Below, piece after piece: positions 50,869 through 59,574 of a DNA stretch of 64,000 nt (its first letter is position 1; each line of letters opens with the position of its first letter). The DNA comes from Halobacillus sp. Marseille-P3879 (GTDB taxonomy: Bacteria; Bacillota; Bacilli; Bacillales; Halobacillaceae). The stretch spans positions 1 through 64,000 of the forward strand of contig NZ_OESS01000002.1 in the NCBI RefSeq assembly GCF_900240285.1, given 5' to 3'. The notes under the pieces are model-generated. The model was given only the letters and a program-made list of their open reading frames with translations. It was not told where the DNA came from and made no database searches. Both the position numbers and the translations under genes were made by a program.

Positions 50869-52895
50869 TGGCACAATCGACTGAAAGAAAATTATTTCAA
50901 TACGCCTTTACCTTTAAGCGAAACATTATTATTGGTCTGATCTGTTTAATTGCAGCGGTTGCCCTTGAATTAACAGGTCCTTTTATTGCTAAGCACTTAA
51001 TTGATAAACACATCGTGGGAATTGAAAATACGTGGCATCAGGTTTCCAGGGAAAATAAGTGGACAGCAAGTTATGAGGGAGACTTCTACGTACGGGATGA
51101 TCGCATAAACAGCAGAGGGGACAGCTTATCAGAGGCCTCGATTTTACAAGTCGGCCGCAGTTATTATTTTATTGATGAAAGTGTACCGTTAACAGGCAGT
51201 CGGACTATTGAAGAAGGGATAGTAACGATTGAAACACCAGACGAAACAGTTAAAGCAGAAGCAGAGCAGTTAGCAGTTCATGAGCTTTATCAATTTTTCA
51301 AGCCGGAACAACCTTCTATATACTGGCTTCTTGCTTTTTATGTTCTTATTTTATTGATTGCTGCTTGTTTTCAATTTATCCATACATTTATTCTTCAAAA
51401 GACGTCGAATCGAATTATTCGTAAAATGAGGGACGATTTGTTTGCACATTTGCAGCGGCTGCCGATTTCTTACTTTGTCAACCAGCCGGCCGGAAAAATA
51501 GTAGCACGCATTACAAATGACACAGAAGCTATACGAGAATTATACGTGAAAGTATTAGCCACATTTGTTACAAGTATTTTTTACATGGCAGGTATTTTTG
51601 CCGCTTTGTTTTTACTGGATATCAAACTAGCGCTGATCTGTCTTACTGTTGTACCAATCATATGGGTGTGGATGCGGGTGTATAAGTATTATGGGGGAAA
51701 ATACAATACCGTAGTCCGCTCAACCGTTAGTGATATGAATGGGAATATAAATGAAGCGATCCAGGGGATGTCTATTATCCAAGCGTTTCGTCAGGAAAAT
51801 CAGGTTTCAAATGATTTCGAACAGTTAAATAACCGACATTTTGCGTTTGAACGGAAGCTAGTAAAACTGAGTGCTTTAACCTCATTTAATCTTGTGAATG
51901 TTTTAAGGAATATAGCTTTCGTTGCTTTTTTGTGGTACTTCGGGTCGGGAGCTGTAGGAGCAGAAGGGATAGTAACCGCTGGCGTACTTTATGCTTTTGT
52001 AGATTATTTAAACCGCTTATTTCAACCTGTAACGGATCTCGTTAACCAACTACCACAGCTGGAGCAAGCCCGGGTGGCAGCTGGAAGAGTATTTGAGTTG
52101 ATGAATGAAAAAGGACATGACGTTTCTGATTCACCTATGAAACGTTATCGAGGTTACATTGAATTTGCTGATGTTTCATTTGCTTATAATAAAGAAGAAT
52201 ATGTGTTAAACGCTATATCTTTTAAAGTTAGACCTGGAGAAACAGCTGCATTTGTAGGCCATACAGGCTCAGGGAAAAGCTCTATTATGAATGTTCTATT
52301 CCGCTTTTATGATCATCAAAAAGGTACTATTACTGTCGACCACCAGCCAATAAAAGAATGGTCCAGGCAGCAAATAAGAAGCCACATGGGAATAGTGCTT
52401 CAGGACCCATTTATTTTTTCGGGCACTATTTTGTCGAATGTAACAATGAATGATAAGGATATTTCCCGGGAAATGGCAATAGATTCTTTAAAAGCTGTAG
52501 GTGCAGACCAGTTTATTGAAAAGCTTCCGCAAAAGTTTGATACACCTGTCGGGGAGAATGGTGATACTCTTTCTATGGGGGAAAGGCAGCTGATTTCGTT
52601 TGCCAGAGCACTTGCCTTCGACCCTGCCATTCTTATTCTTGATGAAGCAACTGCAAATATTGATACTGAAACCGAGCAGCTGATTCAACAAGCATTAGAA
52701 GTTATTAAAAAGGGAAGAACAACATTAGTAATTGCTCACAGGTTGTCAACAATTAAGCAGGCTGACCAAATTTTTGTGCTTGAACGTGGTACAATTGTTG
52801 AAAGAGGGAATCATGAGTCACTTATAAAACAAGACGGAAAATATCATCAAATGTATAAGATGCAGCGGGGAGCCGTGAAGGAACATGCTGTATAA
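50868..52895 (+). CDS. bmrD: BmrD-like multidrug ABC exporter half (catalytic NBD)
   Basis: A 675-residue half transporter, partner of the BmrC-like protein. Between membrane spans 1 and 2 it has an extracytoplasmic insertion of about 100 residues (about 40-140), known from BmrD. Walker A is GHTGSGKSS, and Walker B with catalytic Glu is ILILDEATANID. Its ABC signature is degenerate (LSMGERQ). Together the two halves form one catalytic and one silent ATP site. Start overlaps the previous stop in TAATG. Likely exports drugs from the cytoplasm. Confidence 0.9.
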   Translation: MAQSTERKLFQYAFTFKRNIIIGLICLIAAVALELTGPFIAKHLIDKHIVGIENTWHQVSRENKWTASYEGDFYVRDDRINSRGDSLSEASILQVGRSYYFIDESVPLTGSRTIEEGIVTIETPDETVKAEAEQLAVHELYQFFKPEQPSIYWLLAFYVLILLIAACFQFIHTFILQKTSNRIIRKMRDDLFAHLQRLPISYFVNQPAGKIVARITNDTEAIRELYVKVLATFVTSIFYMAGIFAALFLLDIKLALICLTVVPIIWVWMRVYKYYGGKYNTVVRSTVSDMNGNINEAIQGMSIIQAFRQENQVSNDFEQLNNRHFAFERKLVKLSALTSFNLVNVLRNIAFVAFLWYFGSGAVGAEGIVTAGVLYAFVDYLNRLFQPVTDLVNQLPQLEQARVAAGRVFELMNEKGHDVSDSPMKRYRGYIEFADVSFAYNKEEYVLNAISFKVRPGETAAFVGHTGSGKSSIMNVLFRFYDHQKGTITVDHQPIKEWSRQQIRSHMGIVLQDPFIFSGTILSNVTMNDKDISREMAIDSLKAVGADQFIEKLPQKFDTPVGENGDTLSMGERQLISFARALAFDPAILILDEATANIDTETEQLIQQALEVIKKGRTTLVIAHRLSTIKQADQIFVLERGTIVERGNHESLIKQDGKYHQMYKMQRGAVKEHAV

Positions 52896-52927
52896 CACAG
52901 TTCTATACTGGTTCACGAGGTGGATGA

Positions 52928-53746
52928 ATGACGGATCGTGACAAAGAAAAAGACGTGATAGATAATGACTTGTATGAAGAGATAGACGAGGAAGAAATGT
53001 ATGAACTCGTTCAGGAAGAAAAAAGAAAAGCACTGAGGAAAGCACAGGAAAAAAAAGAAAAAGGGAATGAAAGACATTTTCCTAAGTGGATGTTTTATTT
53101 GATTGCTATTATGATGGTTGCTGCTCTGCTGCCGAGCACATTCTCTATTCCTGCATTTGACTTTCTTGTAACTTCAGCCAAGCTTTCCACTAATGAAGAA
53201 ATTAAAGATTACAAAGAATCAGTTGTTGCCGTAGAAGCAGGAGAAAGCAGGGGAACGGGTTTTTCCATTGATAGTAAAGGGACCGTAATAACAAACCATC
53301 ATGTAATAGAAGAGGAAAAAAGAATCGCTGTCAGCTTTCAGCATTCAGGTCTACACGAAGCAAAGGTAGTTAAGGAGTTTCCTGAAGTTGATTTAGCCGT
53401 TTTGGAAGTAGAAGGGAATGATTTCCCGCATTTAACTTTGGCTGAGGCAACCACTTTTGAAAAAGATGAGAAATTTTCATTTATAGGGAACCCATTAAGC
53501 TTTACTGGGGTTGCTAATGAAGGAACGATTATTGAGTATGCTGATTTAAACGGCTGGAGTAAACCGGTATTAATGCTTGATGCTCCGATTTATAGGGGGA
53601 ACTCGGGTAGTCCTGTTATTAATCAAGACGGTGAGGTCATAGCTGTTGTTTTTGCCACAATCCGTCACGACGACTATGGAAGAGTGGGTGTAGCCGTTCC
53701 AATTGATTACTATTATGATCAAAGTGATAGCCCCTTGCCTGAATGA
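52928..53746 (+). CDS. Membrane-anchored trypsin-like serine protease
   Basis: A 272-residue protein. A strongly charged cytosolic N-terminus (residues 1-55, Glu/Lys/Asp) is followed by one membrane span at about 57-75 and an external protease domain. The catalytic triad is visible: His in TNHHVIEE, Asp in EVDLAVLEV and Ser in RGNSGSPVI. Unlike HtrA/DegP it ends after the protease domain and has no PDZ domain. It probably works in the envelope on misfolded or signal proteins (inference). The start follows an ACGAGGTGG site. Terminator right behind. Confidence 0.85.
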   Translation: MTDRDKEKDVIDNDLYEEIDEEEMYELVQEEKRKALRKAQEKKEKGNERHFPKWMFYLIAIMMVAALLPSTFSIPAFDFLVTSAKLSTNEEIKDYKESVVAVEAGESRGTGFSIDSKGTVITNHHVIEEEKRIAVSFQHSGLHEAKVVKEFPEVDLAVLEVEGNDFPHLTLAEATTFEKDEKFSFIGNPLSFTGVANEGTIIEYADLNGWSKPVLMLDAPIYRGNSGSPVINQDGEVIAVVFATIRHDDYGRVGVAVPIDYYYDQSDSPLPE

Positions 53747-53766
53747 GGCAGGGGGCTGATTTTTAA
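53729..53766 (+). terminator. Terminator after the serine protease gene
   Basis: AGCCCCTTGCCT/AGGCAGGGGGCT hairpin followed by ATTTTTAA. The stem starts within the last codons of the gene. Confidence 0.85.
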
Positions 53767-54091
53767 TTCGAATAGGTATATATGACTAGTTAAGTTTGGT
53801 TAGTTCGGGACACAAAGACTACTTGAGTGAATGTGTGACATTTGACCCTTTTTTTGAAATCATTATTTAACAAACTGTAAATCGTATGTGGTGGAATTAT
53901 CGTCGAATTTTAAGTAAAATTGTCTTGCTCAATTAAATACTAAAAGCACACCTGCTATATAATTAGGAAATATTGCTTCAGTTTTAATGGTTGATACAAA
54001 AATGTAATCTAATTGAAATTATTTTTTAAAAAAACGCCCAGATAATTTGTAAAGCATACGAAAATATGTGAGTGGCTGGAGGTGATGAAGG
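53767..54091. other. Intergenic stretch upstream of sigI
   Basis: About 325 AT-rich bases with no gene. Near the end, CGCCCA (about 54036) and CGAA (about 54058) faintly recall SigI-type -35 CCC and -10 CGAA elements. Autoregulation of sigI is known in B. subtilis. The spacing is too loose to call a promoter with confidence. The final bases hold the strong GGAGGTGATGAAGG site. Confidence 0.3.
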
Positions 54092-54829
54092 TTGATCAAC
54101 CGCCTGTTAAGAAAGAATGAGATTTCCCTTGATGAACGTGTAGCAGCAGCCAAAGAGGGAGACGACGAAGTAAAAAATGAAATCCTGCAACAATATCAAC
54201 CTTTTATCGCCAAAAGTGTTTCTGAAGTATGTAAAAGATATATTGACCCAGCAAAAGATGATGAATTCAGCGTCGGCTTATTGGCTTTTAATGAAGCGAT
54301 TCACGCTTATTCGTGTGATAAAGGGAGTTCTTTTCTGTCATTTGCAAAGTTAGTCATAAAACGCAAGGTAATCGATTATATTCGCAATGAACAGAAGCGA
54401 CCTAAAATGATGTCTCTTGACGAAGAATATATAGACGATGAACAGATGGAGAATCCTTCAGAGATTAAAGCTGCAAAAGACCGTTTTGCGCTTGAAACAG
54501 AAGCCTGGTACCGCCGCGAGGAAATTATAGAATTTCAGTCTCAATTACAAAATTACGGACTGACCTTTGAAGAATTAACTGAGACTTCTCCGAAGCATGT
54601 AGATGCACGGGAGTCAGCAATTCAAGTCGCTCGAATTGTTTACAATGATGAACAATTGCGCGAACAAGTTCTTTTAAAAGGCAGACTGCCTATGAAGGAT
54701 CTAGTTAGCAAAGTGGATGTCAGCAAAAAAACGCTGGAGCGGAATCGGAAATTCATCATTGCAATGGTTATCATTCTCGCCGGAGATTATGTATATCTTA
54801 AAGAATATTTAAAGGGTGTGGGTGTGTGA
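54092..54829 (+). CDS. sigI: RNA polymerase sigma factor SigI
   Basis: A 245-residue alternative sigma factor of the SigI group, a heat- or polysaccharide-responsive family. It has region 2-like sequence (FIAKSVSEVCKRYIDPAKDDEFSVGLLAFNEAI) split as FIAKSVSEVCKRYIDPAKDD then EFSVGLLAFNEAI, and DYIRNEQKRPKMMSLDEE. A C-terminal helical domain ends in KKTLERNRKFIIAMVIIL, distinctive of SigI. TTG start after GGAGGTGATGAAGG. Its end overlaps the downstream anti-sigma gene by 4 nt. Confidence 0.92.
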   Translation: MINRLLRKNEISLDERVAAAKEGDDEVKNEILQQYQPFIAKSVSEVCKRYIDPAKDDEFSVGLLAFNEAIHAYSCDKGSSFLSFAKLVIKRKVIDYIRNEQKRPKMMSLDEEYIDDEQMENPSEIKAAKDRFALETEAWYRREEIIEFQSQLQNYGLTFEELTETSPKHVDARESAIQVARIVYNDEQLREQVLLKGRLPMKDLVSKVDVSKKTLERNRKFIIAMVIILAGDYVYLKEYLKGVGV

Positions 54830-55977
54830 GGAAAGGTATTGTAATGGAGCAAAATAAAAAATTTACCATCGTGATGGCGAGTGATGGTACCTTTCATAAA
54901 GCCAAACGCTTAAAGCGAGCAGCTGTAGGGATGGAGGTCCACTTTCAACCTTATAATCAATCAAATATGAAGCAAATGTTTGTCGTTCACCGCATGAAAT
55001 TTGCAGCAGTTGCTGCGGCTGTTATACTAACTCTCTTTCCAGCCTATATTTGGCATGAAGAAAATAAAGCATACGCTTTTGTAAATGTTGATATCAACCC
55101 AAGTGTAGAAATGGAAATCAATGATAATATGAAAGTGTTGCAATTGAATCCGCTTAATGAAGAAGCAGAACAAATGATAAAGAAAATGGAAGACTGGAAG
55201 AAAAAGCCTGCTTCTGAAGTTGCACTTCAAATGATTTCTTTAAGTAAGCAGGAAGGTTATATGTCAGAGGAGCAGGAAGTGCTAATTGGAGTAAGCTATA
55301 TAGAAGGACACGATTTAGATTTTTCACAGGAAATAGAGAATTATCTCGATCAGGAAATAGATGGCTTAATGTTGGCGTCATATAATGTGCCTGAAAACGT
55401 CCGGAAGCAGGCAGAAGACAATGATACTTCCGTCAATCAACTAATGGCCGAATCACTGGAAGAAGAGGAGTCAGACCAGTCATTGACTAAGGAAGAAGAA
55501 CCAATAGAGGATGATGATTTAGAAATTATTCAATCTTTTTATGGAGATAATAACTCCTCTAAAAGCGATCATCTTCCTGAACAATCGACGGAAGAGGCAC
55601 CACCTTTTGGTGAAGAAATAATACTCCCTGATCAGAAATACGAGCGTGAACATCCACAACATGAAGAGGATGATCCTCACTCTACCGAGGATGAAGAAAA
55701 AGAGATGAATCATCCTGCTGAAAATGGCAAACAAAGCAAAGAAAAAGATGAAGACCACCCTTCTGAAAAAAAAGAAGAGAATGGGAAACCTGTACCCAAG
55801 GAAAAAGAGCATGCACCTTCTAACAACTCAAGTAATAACCCTGAGTCCAATGAGGAGAGTAAAGGCAAGCCTGAAGAAGCACCCTCAGATCAAAAAGAAG
55901 GGAAAGGGCAGCAGAACAAGGATGAAGACCACCCTTCCCAGAAAAAAAGTAATAATAATGATAAGGAAGAAAGATAA
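54826..55977 (+). CDS. rsgI: Anti-sigma-I factor RsgI with acidic repetitive ectodomain
   Basis: A 383-residue membrane protein that binds SigI in the cytoplasm. The N-terminal RsgI domain (residues 1-55, MRKGIVMEQNKKF) is followed by one span at about 58-75 and an extracytoplasmic part. That part has a conserved YAFVNVDINPSVEMEIN block and then a disordered acidic tail of about 170 residues rich in Glu, Lys, His, Pro. DEDHPSEKK and DEDHPSQKK recur in it. No carbohydrate-binding module, as in clostridial RsgI, is seen. GTG start, translationally coupled to sigI. Confidence 0.88.
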   Translation: MRKGIVMEQNKKFTIVMASDGTFHKAKRLKRAAVGMEVHFQPYNQSNMKQMFVVHRMKFAAVAAAVILTLFPAYIWHEENKAYAFVNVDINPSVEMEINDNMKVLQLNPLNEEAEQMIKKMEDWKKKPASEVALQMISLSKQEGYMSEEQEVLIGVSYIEGHDLDFSQEIENYLDQEIDGLMLASYNVPENVRKQAEDNDTSVNQLMAESLEEEESDQSLTKEEEPIEDDDLEIIQSFYGDNNSSKSDHLPEQSTEEAPPFGEEIILPDQKYEREHPQHEEDDPHSTEDEEKEMNHPAENGKQSKEKDEDHPSEKKEENGKPVPKEKEHAPSNNSSNNPESNEESKGKPEEAPSDQKEGKGQQNKDEDHPSQKKSNNNDKEER

Positions 55978-55990
55978 CTTATCACATTTA

Positions 55991-56020
55991 ACATTTCCAG
56001 TTGCATGGAAGTGTTTTTTT
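55991..56020 (+). terminator. Terminator after sigI-rsgI
   Basis: ACATTTCCA/TGGAAGTGT hairpin (one G-T pair) followed by seven T. Confidence 0.8.
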
Positions 56021-56341
56021 ATAGCTGAAATGGTGAATACATAATAAAAATTAGATTATAGGAGAACGAAGGGGATAGAATTTCATTTTAAAATGAAAGT
56101 TAGGTAAATAGAACTAGTATTATGATCCTTTGAATCCTTGTATGGCCCGCATATCATGCCACGGGTACAATTTTGCATATACTATTTTGCGTCAAATAGG
56201 TACAGTTTCATTAAGGTATTATCAGAAGACAAAATAAGTTCTCTAATAGGGACACCATTTTTAACTGCATAAATTGTTCATCTGAATACATCAAGCAGGT
56301 GTTTCGTTAAAAGAATGAACTCAATAGAAAGGATTTTTACC
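56021..56341. other. Intergenic stretch with an 18-bp palindrome
   Basis: No gene seen. A perfect palindrome TTTCATTTTAAAATGAAA lies at 56081-56098 and could be an operator or a weak stem. GCATATACTATT near 56178 contains CATAnnnTA, the form of a sporulation SigK -10 element, but a -35 partner is not clear. The in-frame ATG at 56315 is rejected for lack of a binding site. Confidence 0.3.
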
Positions 56342-57904
56342 ATGTCTAAACTGGATTTATCACAATTTGAGAAAAAAATGATCGTACGCAACACTACAGC
56401 CGCAGACATCGATCAGCTGCTTCAATTGCAAAAGGTATGTTTTCCTAATATGGAGCCCTGGAAACGAGAACACTTAGAAAGCCATTTGTATCAATTCTCC
56501 GAAGGGCAGTTCGTGGTAGAGTATGACGGTGCCATTATAGGAAGCTGCTCAAGCTTAATTGTGAACTTCGATGAATACGACGATAAACATACTTGGGATG
56601 ACATTACAGATGAAGGCTATATTACAAACCATGATCCTGATGGCTATAATTTATATGGTATTGAAGTTATGGTCCATCCGGATTTCCGAGGTATGAAAAT
56701 CGGCAGACGGTTGTATGAAGCAAGAAAAGATTTAGCACGTACTTATAACTTGAAGAGCATTATTATCGGGGGGAGAATCCCGAATTATCACAAACACGAA
56801 AACGAGCTGTCACCTAGAGAATATGTAGAAGAAGTGCGAAACCAGAATATTTACGATCCCGTCCTTACCTTCCAAATAATGAATGGTTTTGCAGTGATGC
56901 GTATTAATCCTAATTATCTTCCCGATGATGAGCTTTCATCTAAATACGCTACATTAATGGAATGGAATAATATTGACTATCATGCTCGAACAAAGCGGCA
57001 TTTTAAGACAAGTCATCCTGTCCGCATAATGGTTATTCAGTACATGATGAAAAACATCGCTTCTTTTAAGGATTTTAATCGTCAATGCGAATATTATGTG
57101 GATGTAGCTGCTGACTACGGCGCTGATTTTGCCGTGTTTCCTGAAATTTTCACCACCCAGTTGATGTCCTTTCTGGAGGAAAAAGTGCCCTCTAATGCGG
57201 TTAGAAGATTGGCCGAATTTACAGAAGAGTATATTGAAATGTTTACCCATTTATCCGTAAAATACAATGTAAACATTATTGGCGGCTCTCACTTTGTTGA
57301 GGAAGATGATCAAATTTATAATATATCTTATTTATTTCGAAGAGATGGAACCATTGAGAAACAATATAAAATTCACATTACCCCTAATGAACGAACATGG
57401 TGGGGAATTCAGCCAGGCGATGCGGTCAAAGTTTTTGACACAGATTGCGGAAAAATAGCTGTTCAAATCTGTTATGACATTCAATTTCCGGAGCTTACCC
57501 GGTATGCAGTAGATCAGGGAGCAAACATCATTTTTGTCCCGTTTTGTACCGACGATCGTCAAGGTTATTTGCGTGTTCGCTATTGTGCCCAGGCCAGAGC
57601 AGTTGAAAACCAAGTGTATACGGTAATATCCGGAACAGTCGGTAACATGACGGAAGTCGAAAATATGGATATCCAATACGCTCAATCAGGAATTTTTACT
57701 CCGTCTGACTTCGAATTCGCCAGGGACGGAATCGTAGGGGAATGCAATCCAAATGTCGAAAGTGTGGTAGTCGGTGACGTTGACCTTGAAGTGTTGAGAA
57801 GGCAAAGAAAATCAGGAACCGTGCGGCAATTGCAAGATCGACGAAAAGATTTGTTTAATTTGAATTTCAACGTAAACACCGAATTTAAACCTGAGCGGAC
57901 TTAA
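56342..57904 (+). CDS. GNAT acetyltransferase-nitrilase fusion (YhcX-like)
   Basis: A 520-residue fusion protein like B. subtilis YhcX. Residues 18-190 are a GNAT acetyltransferase domain with the acetyl-CoA motif VMVHPDFRGMKIGRRLYEAR. Residues 225-500 form a carbon-nitrogen hydrolase (nitrilase superfamily) domain. Its Glu-Lys-Cys triad is visible in VFPEIFTTQ, EKQYKIHITPNE and AVQICYDIQFPEL. The two domains suggest sequential acetylation and amide cleavage on one nitrogen compound, but the substrate is unknown. ATG at 56342 follows AGAAAGGA; the in-frame ATG 27 nt upstream lacks a site. Confidence 0.9.
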   Translation: MSKLDLSQFEKKMIVRNTTAADIDQLLQLQKVCFPNMEPWKREHLESHLYQFSEGQFVVEYDGAIIGSCSSLIVNFDEYDDKHTWDDITDEGYITNHDPDGYNLYGIEVMVHPDFRGMKIGRRLYEARKDLARTYNLKSIIIGGRIPNYHKHENELSPREYVEEVRNQNIYDPVLTFQIMNGFAVMRINPNYLPDDELSSKYATLMEWNNIDYHARTKRHFKTSHPVRIMVIQYMMKNIASFKDFNRQCEYYVDVAADYGADFAVFPEIFTTQLMSFLEEKVPSNAVRRLAEFTEEYIEMFTHLSVKYNVNIIGGSHFVEEDDQIYNISYLFRRDGTIEKQYKIHITPNERTWWGIQPGDAVKVFDTDCGKIAVQICYDIQFPELTRYAVDQGANIIFVPFCTDDRQGYLRVRYCAQARAVENQVYTVISGTVGNMTEVENMDIQYAQSGIFTPSDFEFARDGIVGECNPNVESVVVGDVDLEVLRRQRKSGTVRQLQDRRKDLFNLNFNVNTEFKPERT

Positions 57905-57907
57905 TTA

Positions 57908-57940
57908 AAAAAACCACCCTTCCTACAAGGGAAGGGCGGT
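57908..57940 (-). terminator. Terminator between the GNAT-nitrilase gene and a yhdB-like gene
   Basis: CCACCCTTCC/GGGAAGGGCGG hairpin. The A-run on its left side becomes a T-run when read from the minus strand, so it mainly serves the yhdB-like gene. Confidence 0.75.
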
Positions 57941-57944
57941 AAGT

Positions 57945-58181
57945 CTATACATAATATTCTGTTTGGGTTGTCGCAGCATGGGCGTGGTCTATATAGTGTA
58001 ATAAATTTTCGTGTGATACATATAGTGAAGCTTCATGGTTTGGGTAGTGAAAAGCGTGAAGAAAACACTCGATTTTCTTAGCTAAGAAGTGATCGCGCGT
58101 CCTTACCATTAGGACGAGTAAATCATCCCATTGGCCCCAGATCATATAATGAAGAGCTTTTTCGTAGTCATCTGGATACAT
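57945..58181 (-). CDS. YhdB-like small protein
   Basis: A 78-residue soluble protein resembling B. subtilis YhdB. It starts MYPDDYEKALHYMIWGQWDD and continues LLVLMVRTRDHFLAKKIECFLHAFHY (given as LLVLMVRTRDHF and AKKIECFLHAFHY). The composition is rich in His and aromatic residues. ATG follows AAGGAAGTGACT. No enzymatic motif is visible and function is unknown. It is convergent with the GNAT-nitrilase gene and divergent from the next membrane protein. The similarity to YhdB is from memory. Confidence 0.65.
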   Translation of the reverse strand: MYPDDYEKALHYMIWGQWDDLLVLMVRTRDHFLAKKIECFLHAFHYPNHEASLYVSHENLLHYIDHAHAATTQTEYYV

Positions 58182-58354
58182 GAAGTCACTTCCTTCTAGG
58201 AAAGGAGTGTTTTTATTATCTCCTTGAAGGGTAACTAAAAATCAGAGAGTTCTTCACAAGAATGGAAAAATCGACAATCTTAATTGTTGGATAGAACTTA
58301 AATTATATTGTTGGGAAGGGATTCGATAGGAAAATGGAAGGAGCAATTGGGTCA

Positions 58355-58804
58355 ATGACGGTACGGCAATGGGTGTGGGTTAACTTTGGAAGCACTGCAG
58401 CTTTCGTTCTATTCGTATTACTTACTTTAAGCACAGGTGGTCTCACTGCTCTAGTGGTAATGACGGAAATTATAGGTTTTCTTGCTTTGCTCGTTGCAAT
58501 TACAACTATTATTTATCATAGAAACGAAGCCATGTGGATGGCTGTATCAGTGACAGCTTATATGATCCCGTGGCTAGTCTTCGCGATTGGATATGAACTG
58601 AATATTGGAGAAGAATCGAATTATTATCATTTATGGTTTGTTTTATTCTATATGGCTTTAATTGGTGCTATTGTTTTTTTAAAGAAAAGTTTTCTGGAAT
58701 TAGAGGATCAATTTAAGTTATTTCCCGTCTTTTTATTATTTTTTCACGCTATGCTGCTTATATTCATGATCGTTCTACATATTTGGTGGCTGCTGCCGAT
58801 TTAA
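58355..58804 (+). CDS. Membrane protein of unknown function (149 aa)
   Basis: A hydrophobic protein with about five membrane spans filling nearly its whole length, and short loops (YHRNEAMW, GYELNIGEESNY, KKSFLELEDQF). The ATG at 58355 is chosen because AAGGAG lies 11 nt upstream. An alternative in-frame ATG at 58334 has TAGGAAA. It precedes the YhcN-like lipoprotein by 60 nt and may be cotranscribed with it. No family was recognised. Confidence 0.7.
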   Translation: MTVRQWVWVNFGSTAAFVLFVLLTLSTGGLTALVVMTEIIGFLALLVAITTIIYHRNEAMWMAVSVTAYMIPWLVFAIGYELNIGEESNYYHLWFVLFYMALIGAIVFLKKSFLELEDQFKLFPVFLLFFHAMLLIFMIVLHIWWLLPI

Positions 58805-58864
58805 TCGTATATTTCCTCTTTCCTTACACATACTACGTGTAACCACGGAAGGAGGAAAATAAAA

Positions 58865-59410
58865 ATGAAAATTAAAGTATTTACTATTGGCCTTTTGGCT
58901 GCGTTTTCACTCGTTGCTTGTCAAGCTGAGCAGCAAGAATCACAGGATAACACAGGTAATTATGATGGAGTAGAAAATACGCGTTTTGAACGAACAACGG
59001 ATCAAGATAATACGGAAGCTCCCCAGAACAGGGAAGAAAATGACCGCGGCATGCAGCATAATACAAATTACGAAGTAGCTGAACGTGCAGCAGACCGTAT
59101 TACAAAAGATGTGGAAGGTATTGAGAATGCTTATGTTCTGAAAACTCGTGAAAATGCGTATGTAGCTGCTGAAATGGACAATCAAGATGGCGGAACAGAT
59201 GAAGTATCAGATGAAGTGGAAAAGCAAATTACTGACATAGTAAAAAATACCGATCAAAATATTGATAACGTGTACGTTTCTACTAATCCGGACTTTGTCG
59301 ATCTAACAAATAATTATGTCAATGATGCGGAAGAAGGAGAGCCGGTTGAGGGCTTTTTCCGTGAATTTGGCGAAATGGTTGACCGGATTTTCCCTGATCA
59401 GGAAGGTTAA
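58865..59410 (+). CDS. YhcN/YlaJ-family sporulation lipoprotein
   Basis: A 181-residue lipoprotein of the YhcN/YlaJ family found in spore formers. The signal peptide ends in SLVAC with the lipid-modified Cys at about residue 19. An acidic Gln/Asn-rich spacer (residues 20-65) follows. The family domain starts near residue 68 (VAERAADRITKDVEGIENAY) and continues with KTRENAYVAAEMD and DNVYVSTNPDFVD. It would sit on the outer face of the inner spore membrane and may help germination or outgrowth. ATG after GGAAGGAGG; terminator at 59412. Confidence 0.88.
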   Translation: MKIKVFTIGLLAAFSLVACQAEQQESQDNTGNYDGVENTRFERTTDQDNTEAPQNREENDRGMQHNTNYEVAERAADRITKDVEGIENAYVLKTRENAYVAAEMDNQDGGTDEVSDEVEKQITDIVKNTDQNIDNVYVSTNPDFVDLTNNYVNDAEEGEPVEGFFREFGEMVDRIFPDQEG

Positions 59411-59411
59411 T

Positions 59412-59453
59412 AAAAAGTCAGGCTTCTCGTTGGAGAACCTGACTTTTTGTTTT
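59412..59453 (+). terminator. Terminator after the YhcN-like gene
   Basis: AAAAAGTCAGG..TTCTC/GAGAA..CCTGACTTTTT hairpin, usable in both directions. Confidence 0.9.
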
Positions 59454-59574
59454 GGCTGAAAATAGGATCTTTAAGGAATTGTCACAAATTCAATATCGAA
59501 AATTACTCCTTCTTTGTTCATTTAGATAGTATTTCTTCATATAGATAACTATGTAATTCAAAGGAGGGGGCAAC

